In this document: piece after piece, positions 25,711 through 33,459 of the stretch
Position numbering within the stretch: the first letter of the stretch is position 1
Layout: the number at the start of each line of letters is the position of its first letter
Origin: CFX2 sp014338005
Lineage (GTDB): Bacteria; Chloroflexota; Anaerolineae; Aggregatilineales; Phototrophicaceae
NCBI GenBank assembly: GCA_030263555.1
Contig: SZPE01000009.1
Location: forward strand, 1-64,000
DNA: 64,000 nt
Direction of reading: 5' to 3'
Notes under the pieces: generated by a model
Told to the model about the DNA's origin: nothing
The model's input: the letters and a program-made list of their open reading frames with translations, nothing else
The model's database searches: none
Program-made: the position numbers and the translations under genes

Positions 25711-26841
25711 TCAGCCCAGGATGCCGGTTACAAGCGCCAGCAGCACGCCGCCGGCCATCACACTGCCCAACTGGCCGGCAGTATTAGCGCCCATCGCGTG
25801 CATGAGAACCATGTTATCAAAATCCTCGTCGAGCGCCATACGGGCGACTAAGCGACCGGCCATTGGGAAGGCGCTTATGCCGGCTGCACCCAACAGCGGA
25901 TTAATCCGCCGCCCACTTAACACACACAGAAGCTTGCCGAAAATAAGGCCGGCGACTGTATCAAGGACGAAGGCGAACAACCCCAGCAGCAGGATGGCGA
26001 CAGTCTGTGTGTTCAAAAAACTACTGGCGCTCATGGTTGAGCCAATGGTTAACCCTAAAAAGAGCGTGGCAATGTTAATGATCTCGTTCTGAGCAGCCTT
26101 GCTCAATCTTTCAACAACGCCGCTCTCGCGCAGCAAATTACCGAGCATCAACATACTGATAAGCGGGGTAGCGTCCGGCACCAATATGCCGACGACCAGT
26201 GTCACGATGACCGGAAAGGCGATCAGCACGCGCCGGGAAATCGGCGTCGGCGCGTAAACCATACGGATTCGCCGTTCATCACGGGTCGTCAGCAGCCGCA
26301 TCAGCGGCGGTTGGATGATCGGGATTAAACTCATATACGAGTAGGCGGCAACCGCAATGGGCGCCAGGAGGTTCGGCGCTAATTTGGTCGCCACAAAAAT
26401 CGAAGTCGGGCCATCTATCGCGCCGATGACACCAATTGAGGCCGCTTCGTTCAGCGGAAACCCGATCAAGGTTGCCAGAATAAGCGTCGCAAAAATACCA
26501 AACTGACCTGCCGCACCAAGCAGCGCCATCCGGGGCTGCGACAATAATGGACTGAAATCAATCATCGCGCCCACGCCGATGAAAATGAGCAGAGGGAACA
26601 GCTCGTTGGCGATACCCGCGCTGTGCAAAACTGCAAACAATCCCTGTCCTTCGGTCATGCCGGTTAAAGGAATATTGGCGAGGATACAGCCAAAGCCGAT
26701 TGGCAGCAGAAGCACCGGTTCGTACTCTTTAGCGACAGCCAGATGGATGAGGATGCCGCCTACCAGGAGCATGACAATGTGGCCGATTGTCAGGCTTGTG
26801 ATGCCCTTAGAAAGCTCAACGATCAGTTCTTGAGTGTTCAT
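25711..26841 (-). CDS. Sodium-translocating decarboxylase, beta subunit (GcdB/OadB/MmdB type)
   Basis: Integral membrane subunit that couples decarboxylation of carboxybiotin to sodium export. The 376-residue protein has about 10 hydrophobic helices and the family blocks LLPIGFGCILANIPL, FIGVGAMIDFSPLL (first sodium/carboxybiotin region), GAIDGPTSIF and GAAGISAFPMAGRL. Its start overlaps the biotin-carrier stop by 4 bases (26838-26841). Last gene of the carboxyltransferase / gamma / biotin / beta operon. The substrate (methylmalonyl-CoA, glutaconyl-CoA or oxaloacetate) is set by the alpha subunit. Confidence 0.93.
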   Translation of the reverse strand: MNTQELIVELSKGITSLTIGHIVMLLVGGILIHLAVAKEYEPVLLLPIGFGCILANIPLTGMTEGQGLFAVLHSAGIANELFPLLIFIGVGAMIDFSPLLSQPRMALLGAAGQFGIFATLILATLIGFPLNEAASIGVIGAIDGPTSIFVATKLAPNLLAPIAVAAYSYMSLIPIIQPPLMRLLTTRDERRIRMVYAPTPISRRVLIAFPVIVTLVVGILVPDATPLISMLMLGNLLRESGVVERLSKAAQNEIINIATLFLGLTIGSTMSASSFLNTQTVAILLLGLFAFVLDTVAGLIFGKLLCVLSGRRINPLLGAAGISAFPMAGRLVARMALDEDFDNMVLMHAMGANTAGQLGSVMAGGVLLALVTGILG

Positions 26842-27272
26842 GCCTCGGCATAATCCATAAGGACATCGTGATGTTTAACCTGCTGACCAATCGAAACGTA
26901 AATCGAGCCAATGCGCCCGGCTTTGGTCGCCCGAACGGCGTTTTTCATCTTCATCGCCTCCAGGACGCATAGTTCCTGGCCGAAAGCGACTTCAGCATCT
27001 GGCTGGACGGCAATGGAGACAATGACGCCCGGAATAGGGGCCAGAATTTTATTGGTCGCGCCGTTGCTGGCAACCACCATGCGCGAGGGTGCAGCCGCGT
27101 TAGATGGCTTTTTTGATGGAGCGGGTGGCGTCGGTGGTGGGGTAGGGCGAGGTTCATCTTCAGGCCAGACTTCAATCGGCTCACCATCTACGAGAGCAAC
27201 GATCGGTCTATCTTGCAGGTTGGCGATCTCAACCGTGAAAACCCGATCAGCAATTTTTACCCGGTATATCAT
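26838..27272 (-). CDS. Biotin carboxyl carrier subunit of sodium-pump decarboxylase
   Basis: Carrier protein of 144 residues. The N-terminal ~45 residues form a small beta domain, a Pro/Ala-rich hinge follows (~50-72, TPPPTPPAPSKKP), and the C-terminal biotinyl domain carries the biotin-acceptor Lys in the motif EAMKMKN. It shuttles carboxyl groups from the carboxyltransferase to the membrane beta subunit. ATG 27272 is chosen because GAGG lies upstream at normal spacing. It overlaps both neighbours by 4 bases, a sign of tight translational coupling. Confidence 0.93.
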   Translation of the reverse strand: MIYRVKIADRVFTVEIANLQDRPIVALVDGEPIEVWPEDEPRPTPPPTPPAPSKKPSNAAAPSRMVVASNGATNKILAPIPGVIVSIAVQPDAEVAFGQELCVLEAMKMKNAVRATKAGRIGSIYVSIGQQVKHHDVLMDYAEA

Positions 27273-27574
27273 CGTGGACCTCTTTGACGGAGCTGGTTTG
27301 AGCGCGTTACGGCCTGCCACGCGCTGACGAAAGCAGTTGGGGGCAGGGGGAAGAGATGCGCTTCCTGCTGCGACTGTTTCGATAATGCAAAGGATACGGC
27401 AGCAGCAGCGGCACGCTGCTTCATTTCAGCCTCTGAGGATAGTTCCCGTGCTGCGGGCGGGTTCATCAAACGCACCATTATCACCATAACGCCCCACAGC
27501 AGCATAATCGCCCCAAAAACAAGGCTCATGCCAATCAATGTGATTTGCAGTGCATAAGTGAGGTCAGGATTCAT
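27269..27574 (-). CDS. Sodium-pump decarboxylase gamma/delta subunit (OadG family)
   Basis: Small membrane protein of 101 residues. One transmembrane helix (~8-34, GMSLVFGAIMLLWGVMVIMV) is followed by a cytoplasmic tail, as in OadG/MmdD proteins that assemble the complex. The tail ends in a basic, low-complexity stretch. It overlaps the biotin carrier gene by 4 bases. The gap to the apparent end of the carboxyltransferase gene is 96 bases, but only 30 bases if that gene's extended reading is real. Confidence 0.85.
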   Translation of the reverse strand: MNPDLTYALQITLIGMSLVFGAIMLLWGVMVIMVRLMNPPAARELSSEAEMKQRAAAAAVSFALSKQSQQEAHLFPLPPTAFVSAWQAVTRSNQLRQRGPR

Positions 27575-27604
27575 CTGCCAAATCCGGGTTTACATGCTGG
27601 TGTT

Positions 27605-27673
27605 TCATACTGGTATGTTGCCATGTTTGCGCGGCGGGGCAGGGGCATATTTATCTCTCAGCGCGGCCAGCTA
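27605..27673 (-). other. Conserved C-terminal tail of the carboxyltransferase beyond an amber codon
   Basis: In the same frame as the gene above, TAG at 27673-27671 is followed by 21 sense codons and TGA (27607-27605). The translated tail has the hallmark ending RKHGNIP of MmdA/PccB proteins. A single C-to-T change in a CAG codon would create the TAG. Sequencing error, recent nonsense mutation or read-through are all possible. Confidence 0.85.
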
Positions 27674-29155
27674 AGCGATGAGTTTTACCCGCGTTTCTCT
27701 GGGTTCGATGATATCATCAATGTACCCCGCACCCGCCGCATAATAGGGATTACTAAACTGCCGCCGGTATTCCTGGATTAAACGCTCGCGTTCGGCTGCC
27801 GGGTCGGCGGCAGCGGCGATCTGGTTTTTATAAACAATGTTGACAGCGCCCTCAGCCCCCATTACGGCGATTTCCGCGCTCGGCCAGGCATAATTGACAT
27901 CTGTTCCCAGATATTTGCTGCTCATCACCACATAAGCGCCGCCGTAAGCCTTGCGCGTGATGACACTGATTTTAGGAACGGTTGCCTCTGAATAAGCGTA
28001 CAGCACCTTCGCGCCATGCCGGATAATACCGCCGTGTTCCTGGTCAATGCCGGGCAGAAAACCGGGTGAATCAACAAAAGTGATGATCGGAACATTAAAA
28101 CAGTCGCACATACGCACGAAGCGCGTGATTTTGTCAGAAGCGTTGATGTCAATCACGCCGGCCATAATATTTGGCTCCTGTGCAACAATCCCTACGCTGT
28201 GGCCGCCGATGCGCGCCAGCCCGACGATTGCGTTCTGCGCCCAACCAGGCTGAATTTCTATAAAGGACTCCTGATCTACAATACGCTGGATGACCTCGTG
28301 CATCTGGTAGGGCGTTGACGGGTCAAGAGGGATAATTGAGTTAAGCTCCTCATCCATCCGCAGCGGGTCATCCACTGGATTAATGTACGGTGGGTTTTCC
28401 ATATTATTAGAAGGAAGAAAACCAAGCAGTTTTCGGCACAAGAACAGCGCATCCGGTTCCGACTTTGACACCAGATGCGCCGTGCCGCTGATACTTTGAT
28501 GCACGTCCGTGCCGCCTAACGTTTCAGGATCAACAATTTCACCTGTGACCGTTTTGATGACTTCTGGCCCGGTCAGGAACATATACGAGTTTTTCTCGAC
28601 CATAATGATAAGGTCGGTCAGGGCAGGGGAATAAGCCGCGCCGCCGGCACAAGGGCCAAGCAGAACGCTGATCTGCGGTATAACGCCGGAATACTGAACA
28701 TTACGACGAAAAATCTCGGCATAAGCGCCCAGGCTTTTGACGCCTTCCTGGATACGCGCGCCACCGGAATCCAGCAGGCCGATGATTGGTGTTCCGTTCC
28801 GCAGCGCCAGGTCCATCACACGGCAGATTTTATGGCCGTGCATTTCGCCCAACGTGCCGCCGTAAACAGTGAAATCCTGTGCGTAGACGTATACCGTGCG
28901 GCCATCAATCTGCCCATAGCCGGTTATTACGCCATCTCCCGGATAACGGTCGGTGCCGCTTTGCTCGTCGAGCTGATGGGTGATAAAAGGCTCCAACTCG
29001 TTAAATGTGCCCGGGTCGAGCAGCAGATCCAGTCTTTCGCGGGCGGTCAATTTGCCTTTGCTGTGCTGTCTTTTAATGCGGTCAGCGCCGCCGCCTTGCC
29101 GTACTTTTTCTCGTATCGCGCGCAGTTCGGTGATACGCCGATCTTCTTGTGTCAT
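27671..29155 (-). CDS. Biotin-dependent decarboxylase/carboxyltransferase alpha subunit (MmdA/PccB type), cut by in-frame TAG
   Basis: Carboxyltransferase of 494 residues that moves a carboxyl group between an acyl-CoA and biotin. Motifs include GKLTARERLDLLLDPG, the oxyanion-hole glycine pairs in LDSGGARIQEG and LGPCAGGAAYSPAL, and AYGGAYVVMSSK. With gamma, biotin and beta subunits downstream it forms a sodium-pumping decarboxylase, most like methylmalonyl-CoA decarboxylase. The frame stops at TAG (27673-27671), but reading on gives 21 more residues ending PPRKHGNIPV before TGA, the conserved C terminus of this family. The expected length (~516) is reached only with read-through. Start is ATG 29155 with GAGG upstream. 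Confidence 0.92.
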   Translation of the reverse strand: MTQEDRRITELRAIREKVRQGGGADRIKRQHSKGKLTARERLDLLLDPGTFNELEPFITHQLDEQSGTDRYPGDGVITGYGQIDGRTVYVYAQDFTVYGGTLGEMHGHKICRVMDLALRNGTPIIGLLDSGGARIQEGVKSLGAYAEIFRRNVQYSGVIPQISVLLGPCAGGAAYSPALTDLIIMVEKNSYMFLTGPEVIKTVTGEIVDPETLGGTDVHQSISGTAHLVSKSEPDALFLCRKLLGFLPSNNMENPPYINPVDDPLRMDEELNSIIPLDPSTPYQMHEVIQRIVDQESFIEIQPGWAQNAIVGLARIGGHSVGIVAQEPNIMAGVIDINASDKITRFVRMCDCFNVPIITFVDSPGFLPGIDQEHGGIIRHGAKVLYAYSEATVPKISVITRKAYGGAYVVMSSKYLGTDVNYAWPSAEIAVMGAEGAVNIVYKNQIAAAADPAAERERLIQEYRRQFSNPYYAAGAGYIDDIIEPRETRVKLIA

Positions 29156-29452
29156 GAACGCCTCGTGTCAACCTGGGGTGAGCCAGGATGAGGTTAGATT
29201 GTCCTTAACGCTTGCAGTATAAAATCCTTAACGATTTAGCAGTATTGAGCTTTGTCATGTTATCGCTTGTCGAATGGCACTACCGGGAATTCCGCGTCTA
29301 AGGTTTCATCCTAAAATTACTCACGATAACGGACCTTATCGCAAAGTAATTGGTTTATCCTCGCTGCGGCGAGTATTTTAGCTGCGCCGCTTCGCGGAAC
29401 AGGGGGACTCTGGACTACATGGTGTTTTTGTAGTCAAATTGGATAGATCATC
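29156..29452. promoter_or_regulatory. Divergent intergenic region with two imperfect direct repeats
   Basis: About 300 bases between the decarboxylase operon (minus) and yhhQ (plus) with no gene. On the minus strand the unit ATACTGC-N(3-5)-CGTTAAGGA occurs twice (29245-29225 and 29220-29202, as imperfect copies). The second copy overlaps a TATACT -10-like box (29221-29216), so it may be an operator of the decarboxylase operon. Nearer yhhQ, CTCGCTGCGGCGAG and GACTAC-loop-GTAGTC could form small hairpins. No riboswitch consensus could be recognised. Confidence 0.4.
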
Positions 29453-30184
29453 ATGATGGAGAATAAAAACAAAATGCCGACTAAACAGTATCGTTTCTAC
29501 GATCTCATCATGGCACTATTCGTCACCGTACTGCTGCTTAGCAACCTCCTTAGCAGCGCAAAGATTATTGACCTGGGCATAGACATTGGCCCCGTCAGAT
29601 TAATCTTTGATGCCGGCACGCTGGTTTTCCCCATCTCATATATCTTCGGGGACATCCTCACCGAAGTATATGGTTACGCACGCTCCCGGCGTGTGATCTG
29701 GGCGGGATTCTTTGCGACAGCGTTGATGGGGGTTTTTGTATGGCTGGCAGGTATATTACCGGGTGAACGCGATTGGCAGCAGTACGCAGGTCAGGCCGCC
29801 TACGATGCTATCCTGGGCGGCATCAGCGGGTTAATCGTCGCCAGTTTGCTCGCGTACTGGGTAGGTGAATTCAGCAACAGCTATGTGATGGCTAGGATGA
29901 AAGTGGCTACACGAGGGCGTTTGATCTGGTCACGCACCATCACCAGCACCCTTGTCGGCCAAGCAGTAGACACAACAACTTTCTTTTCAACAGCCGTACT
30001 GTTAGGCGTTTTTCCCGTCAGCGCTATGCTGTCGCTGATAATCACCAATTACATTCTGAAAGTCGGCATCGAGATATTATTTACTCCTGCTACGATAAGG
30101 ATAATAAATGCACTAAAAGCCGCCGAAGATGAGGATTATTACGATGATTACACACGTTTTAATCCCTTTCACCTGGAAATCTGA
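29453..30184 (+). CDS. yhhQ: Queuosine precursor transporter (YhhQ/VUT family)
   Basis: Integral membrane protein of 243 residues, family of queuosine-precursor (preQ0/preQ1) importers. About six hydrophobic helices are visible, together with the family signature YIFGDILTEVYGYARSRR (in two parts) and the later RTITSTLVGQAVDTTTFF block. The C-terminal tail is acidic (AAEDEDYYDDYTR). Two ATG codons lie at the start (29453, 29456). It suggests salvage of queuosine precursors for tRNA modification; no queuosine synthesis gene is in the window. Confidence 0.9.
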   Translation: MMENKNKMPTKQYRFYDLIMALFVTVLLLSNLLSSAKIIDLGIDIGPVRLIFDAGTLVFPISYIFGDILTEVYGYARSRRVIWAGFFATALMGVFVWLAGILPGERDWQQYAGQAAYDAILGGISGLIVASLLAYWVGEFSNSYVMARMKVATRGRLIWSRTITSTLVGQAVDTTTFFSTAVLLGVFPVSAMLSLIITNYILKVGIEILFTPATIRIINALKAAEDEDYYDDYTRFNPFHLEI

Positions 30185-30256
30185 CAGCGTTTGCCGCAGG
30201 ACGAAATTCCGTACTACAATCCAAGCTAGAAATTGCCTACGCCAGGAGACGCCAAG

Positions 30257-31405
30257 ATGAAAAACTCCCGCACTCGTAGTCAGCCGATCACCTTCCGGCA
30301 AGATGAAGTTGGCTACGTTATGGAACGCTGGCGCGCGTCGGACTCGTGTTCGCTGGTCGGCGTAGGGAGCGTCGGGAAGTCCAATCTTTTACAACATCTG
30401 GCCGACCCTGAAGTGCAGGCCTATTATATGAAAGAGGTTGCCCAGGGCAAGCCGTTTAAAGCGATCATTATTGACCCCAGCCTTTTGGGACCCCTACCCT
30501 CCGACAGCCCCGATGCCGAACAAATACGCTGCTGGGCCGGGTACGAGCTGATGATGCACCGGCTTTTCCTGGCGTTTTATCCCTTTGACATTTTGGGGGA
30601 AAACGATGGGCGGATGTTCTACGAAACCTACCAGACGCTTCAGGACGGCACGAATCCGCTGTATGCCTACATGGGGCTGCGCTACTTTGAGCTTGGCCTG
30701 GAACTTTTTATGAAGCGCGGCGTCCAGATCGTGTTTATGTTCGACGAATTTGAGGAGATGCTGCGCGAGCTGCCCGTAAAATTTTTCCTCACCTTACGCG
30801 GCATACGGGACAGCAACAAAAACCAGCTTTCTTACCTCACGTTCACGCGGGCATCAATCCCTGATGTTTCTCAAAGCCTGGGCATTCATCCACTTGATAT
30901 TGAGCCGTTTGCAGAACTTTTTAACGACAGCGTATATTACGTTGGGCCTTACAATGAAGCAGATGCGCGTAGAATGCTGGAAGGTCTGGCTCGCCGCAAT
31001 GAGCGCAGCTACGATGATTACACCTTAAATTTTCTTTTGTGGGCTACCGGGCGTTACGCTGGTTTACTCCGGGCGGGTTTCCGCGCGCTCGACACTTTGG
31101 AGCAGCTTGACCCTGATACTATTATGACCAAAGCCGATCATATCGTCCGCCAGCTGGCGTTTCGTAGAGCAGTTCGGGTAGAATGCAAGACCATCTGGGC
31201 CAGCTTAACGCCCCTGGAACAGGCGATACTCAGAGAGTTCGCTCGTCCCGAACCCAATATTGACATCAACGATTTATCAACCAAACAGACTTTTGCGGCG
31301 CTTTCTCAAAAGCGGCTCTTGCGTATTCAAGGCAATCGTGTCCTCATTGAGCCGCCGGTATTCAGCGCATTCATCAGCACCAACCCTGATCTGGATCTGC
31401 CCTGA
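30257..31405 (+). CDS. AAA/ORC-like P-loop ATPase with C-terminal winged helix
   Basis: Cytoplasmic ATPase of 382 residues. P-loop GVGSVGKS (35-42) and Walker B IVFMFDEFEEM (D163/E164) are intact. A polar sensor-1-like segment (YLTFTRASIP) follows. The C-terminal ~80 residues look like a winged helix (LTPLEQAILREFA, NRVLIEPPVFSAFI). The arrangement resembles archaeal ATPase/ORC-type and STAND ATPases rather than a helicase. ATG 30257 has AGGAG (30244-30248) at 8 bases; the frame is open upstream without support. It ends 2 bases before the next gene and heads the ATPase / UvrD-like / UvrD operon. Confidence 0.8.
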   Translation: MKNSRTRSQPITFRQDEVGYVMERWRASDSCSLVGVGSVGKSNLLQHLADPEVQAYYMKEVAQGKPFKAIIIDPSLLGPLPSDSPDAEQIRCWAGYELMMHRLFLAFYPFDILGENDGRMFYETYQTLQDGTNPLYAYMGLRYFELGLELFMKRGVQIVFMFDEFEEMLRELPVKFFLTLRGIRDSNKNQLSYLTFTRASIPDVSQSLGIHPLDIEPFAELFNDSVYYVGPYNEADARRMLEGLARRNERSYDDYTLNFLLWATGRYAGLLRAGFRALDTLEQLDPDTIMTKADHIVRQLAFRRAVRVECKTIWASLTPLEQAILREFARPEPNIDINDLSTKQTFAALSQKRLLRIQGNRVLIEPPVFSAFISTNPDLDLP

Positions 31406-31407
31406 TC

Positions 31408-33459
31408 GTGCCTACCCTACCCGCTTTCCAACGCTCTCTTTTTCTGGAAGGCCCTGCCGGAAGCGGTAAAACCCGCGCCGCCGTCCAGTATTTAAATCGC
31501 GCGATTCAAAAACAGGGCATTGCTCCCGAACAGATGCTCGTTTTAGTGCCGCCCTCTCAGCTCAATATTCCCTATCAACAGGACATCAACATCCCACCCG
31601 GACGCAAAAACCCGCTGATTGCGACTTTAAGCAGTTTCGCTCGTCGGTCTATCCGACACTTCTGGCCGCTGCTTAAACGGGTACTGCCAATTGACGCGGC
31701 GGTACAGGAGCCGGTATTTTTAACATCTGATCTGGCAGGATACTATATCACGCGGTTCGCCCGACCCTATCTGGAAACCGGTGTTTTTGACGGCGTTCAT
31801 TTACCCACCTATCGCATCGCCTTGCAGATTCTGGACAGCATCAACAACGCAGCACTGGCAGGCTTGGCGCTGGATGAAGCAGAAAACCGCCTGATTCACG
31901 CCTGGGGAGAACGGCGGGACATTTATCATACCGTCATTAGAATCGCCCGCAGCTATCAGGATTTTTGCCTGAAGCGCGGCCTGCTCGATTATGCTTTACA
32001 GATTCGGCTGCTTGTAGAAAACCTGCTTGATATAAACGAATTTCAGGAACATTTTGAGCAGTCATACAATCATCTCGCTGCCGACAATGTAGAGGAGATG
32101 GGCGCGCTGGCGCATGATTTTATATTCTGGTGCATGGAGTACGTTCACAAAACGATCATCATTTACGATACTGACGGCGGCTTCAGAACATTTTTAGGGG
32201 CAGACCCGGCTCACGCTTATTTGCTTGCGGATGTTTGTTCAGATCGTGCCATCTGGGAAAAACCGACCAGCGTTTCCGCCGGTATGCTTAGCATCGTGGA
32301 AATCGCTGATGTTCTGTTACAAGACTCCCCTGCTGATACACTGCCCGTTGTTAGCGGTCGCTCGCCAGCCCTTCATTTTATTTCGACAACGTTTTATCCG
32401 CAGATGATTGATCGCTGCGCTGCGGAAATTGCGAAGCTGGTTCATCAAAAGAAAGTCCCGCCAAAGCGCATAGCTGTCATCGCGCCTTATCTAAGCGATT
32501 CGCTGCTTTTTGCCCTGCAATCGCGTTCCGATTCTGCCGGTATCCCCGCCAAAAGCTGCCGCCCTTCTCGCCCGCTTATCCTGGAACCGATTGTTCAGGC
32601 AGTGGTGATATTTCTGAGGTTGTACACTGCTGAGGAAACTGAGGCGCGGCCTCAGCCAGAGGAAGTGTCTTTCGCTCTACGCACGACTATCGAAGGGTTA
32701 GACCCAGTAAGGGCGGCGCTGTTAACGCAAATTGCATACCGAAACGACGAGCTTGCCGGGCTTGAAAAGCTCACCGAGACTGTGCAAACCAGGCTGACCG
32801 AGCCGATTTGCCAGCGTTACGAACAGATGTTCTCCTGGCTTACGGCGCACCGGACGGAAATCGCGTCGCTGCCGCCGGATGGTTTCATCAGCCGTTTTGC
32901 TGAAGAAGTAATTTCACAGCCGGGTTTTATCGGCTATTTGGATGTTTCCGTTCACTCCCCCTTGAACAGTTTTATAACGGCAGCCCAGAGTTTTACCGAA
33001 GCGGTTTATAATGGCGAAGATAATAACTGGGCTGGGATTATGCGCGGTTTCGTCCGGCTAACATTGGATGGTTTAATATCGCCCGATGTTGATCCTGAAC
33101 CTGTTGAGGCTGTTTTCATCGGCCCGGCACATACGTATTTAACCCGCGATCTGCGCGTGGATTATCAATTCTGGCTGGATGTTGGGGACGACGGCTGGAT
33201 CGAAAGGATTGAACAGCCGCTAACACACCCTTACGTTCTGCGGCGGGGTTTTCCCGGTGGAGATATGTGGACGGACGATTTAGAAACAGCCGCGCAGAAA
33301 AGCCGCTTTCGCAGCCTGATACTGGGACTGCTGCGAAGATGCCACAAAGGAATTTTTGCCGCAGCCTGTGACATCAGCGCCGGCGGGTACGAGCAGCGCG
33401 GGCGGCTGGCTTTTATCCTTCAGCAGATGTTTGACCAGACACGCTCTTCAACACCATGA
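31408..33459 (+). CDS. UvrD/AddB-like superfamily 1 protein with degenerate ATPase motifs
   Basis: Protein of 683 residues related to SF1 helicases. Motif I is intact (GPAGSGKT, 15-22), but the motif II position reads AADNVEEM (D226, N227), so the catalytic Glu is replaced by Asn. The motif III-like stretch DGGFRTFLGADP lacks the GDxxQ glutamine. A motif IV-like segment (KRIAVIAPYLSDSLL) is present, while motif V is not recognisable. The C-terminal LLRRCHKGIFAA region may correspond to the motif VI strand. No nuclease domain is seen. It starts with GTG 31408 and overlaps the active helicase gene by 4 bases, so it is probably its regulatory or structural partner, much as AddB relates to AddA. 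Confidence 0.72.
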   Translation: MPTLPAFQRSLFLEGPAGSGKTRAAVQYLNRAIQKQGIAPEQMLVLVPPSQLNIPYQQDINIPPGRKNPLIATLSSFARRSIRHFWPLLKRVLPIDAAVQEPVFLTSDLAGYYITRFARPYLETGVFDGVHLPTYRIALQILDSINNAALAGLALDEAENRLIHAWGERRDIYHTVIRIARSYQDFCLKRGLLDYALQIRLLVENLLDINEFQEHFEQSYNHLAADNVEEMGALAHDFIFWCMEYVHKTIIIYDTDGGFRTFLGADPAHAYLLADVCSDRAIWEKPTSVSAGMLSIVEIADVLLQDSPADTLPVVSGRSPALHFISTTFYPQMIDRCAAEIAKLVHQKKVPPKRIAVIAPYLSDSLLFALQSRSDSAGIPAKSCRPSRPLILEPIVQAVVIFLRLYTAEETEARPQPEEVSFALRTTIEGLDPVRAALLTQIAYRNDELAGLEKLTETVQTRLTEPICQRYEQMFSWLTAHRTEIASLPPDGFISRFAEEVISQPGFIGYLDVSVHSPLNSFITAAQSFTEAVYNGEDNNWAGIMRGFVRLTLDGLISPDVDPEPVEAVFIGPAHTYLTRDLRVDYQFWLDVGDDGWIERIEQPLTHPYVLRRGFPGGDMWTDDLETAAQKSRFRSLILGLLRRCHKGIFAAACDISAGGYEQRGRLAFILQQMFDQTRSSTP

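Noticed and set aside
27581..27637. Short minus-strand ORF starting MPLPRR in the tail region after the decarboxylase stop
   Set aside because: The +1-shifted small ORF overlaps the in-frame tail that matches the conserved family ending; the tail reading explains the sequence better.
29300..29452. Possible preQ1 riboswitch upstream of yhhQ
   Set aside because: Hairpins are present but no preQ1-I core or A-rich tail could be matched by eye, so it is not claimed. A covariance-model search would decide.
31408..33459. Middle helicase-like gene as an active helicase or RecB nuclease
   Set aside because: Motif II is degenerate (DN), motif III Gln is absent and no PD-(D/E)XK block was seen.
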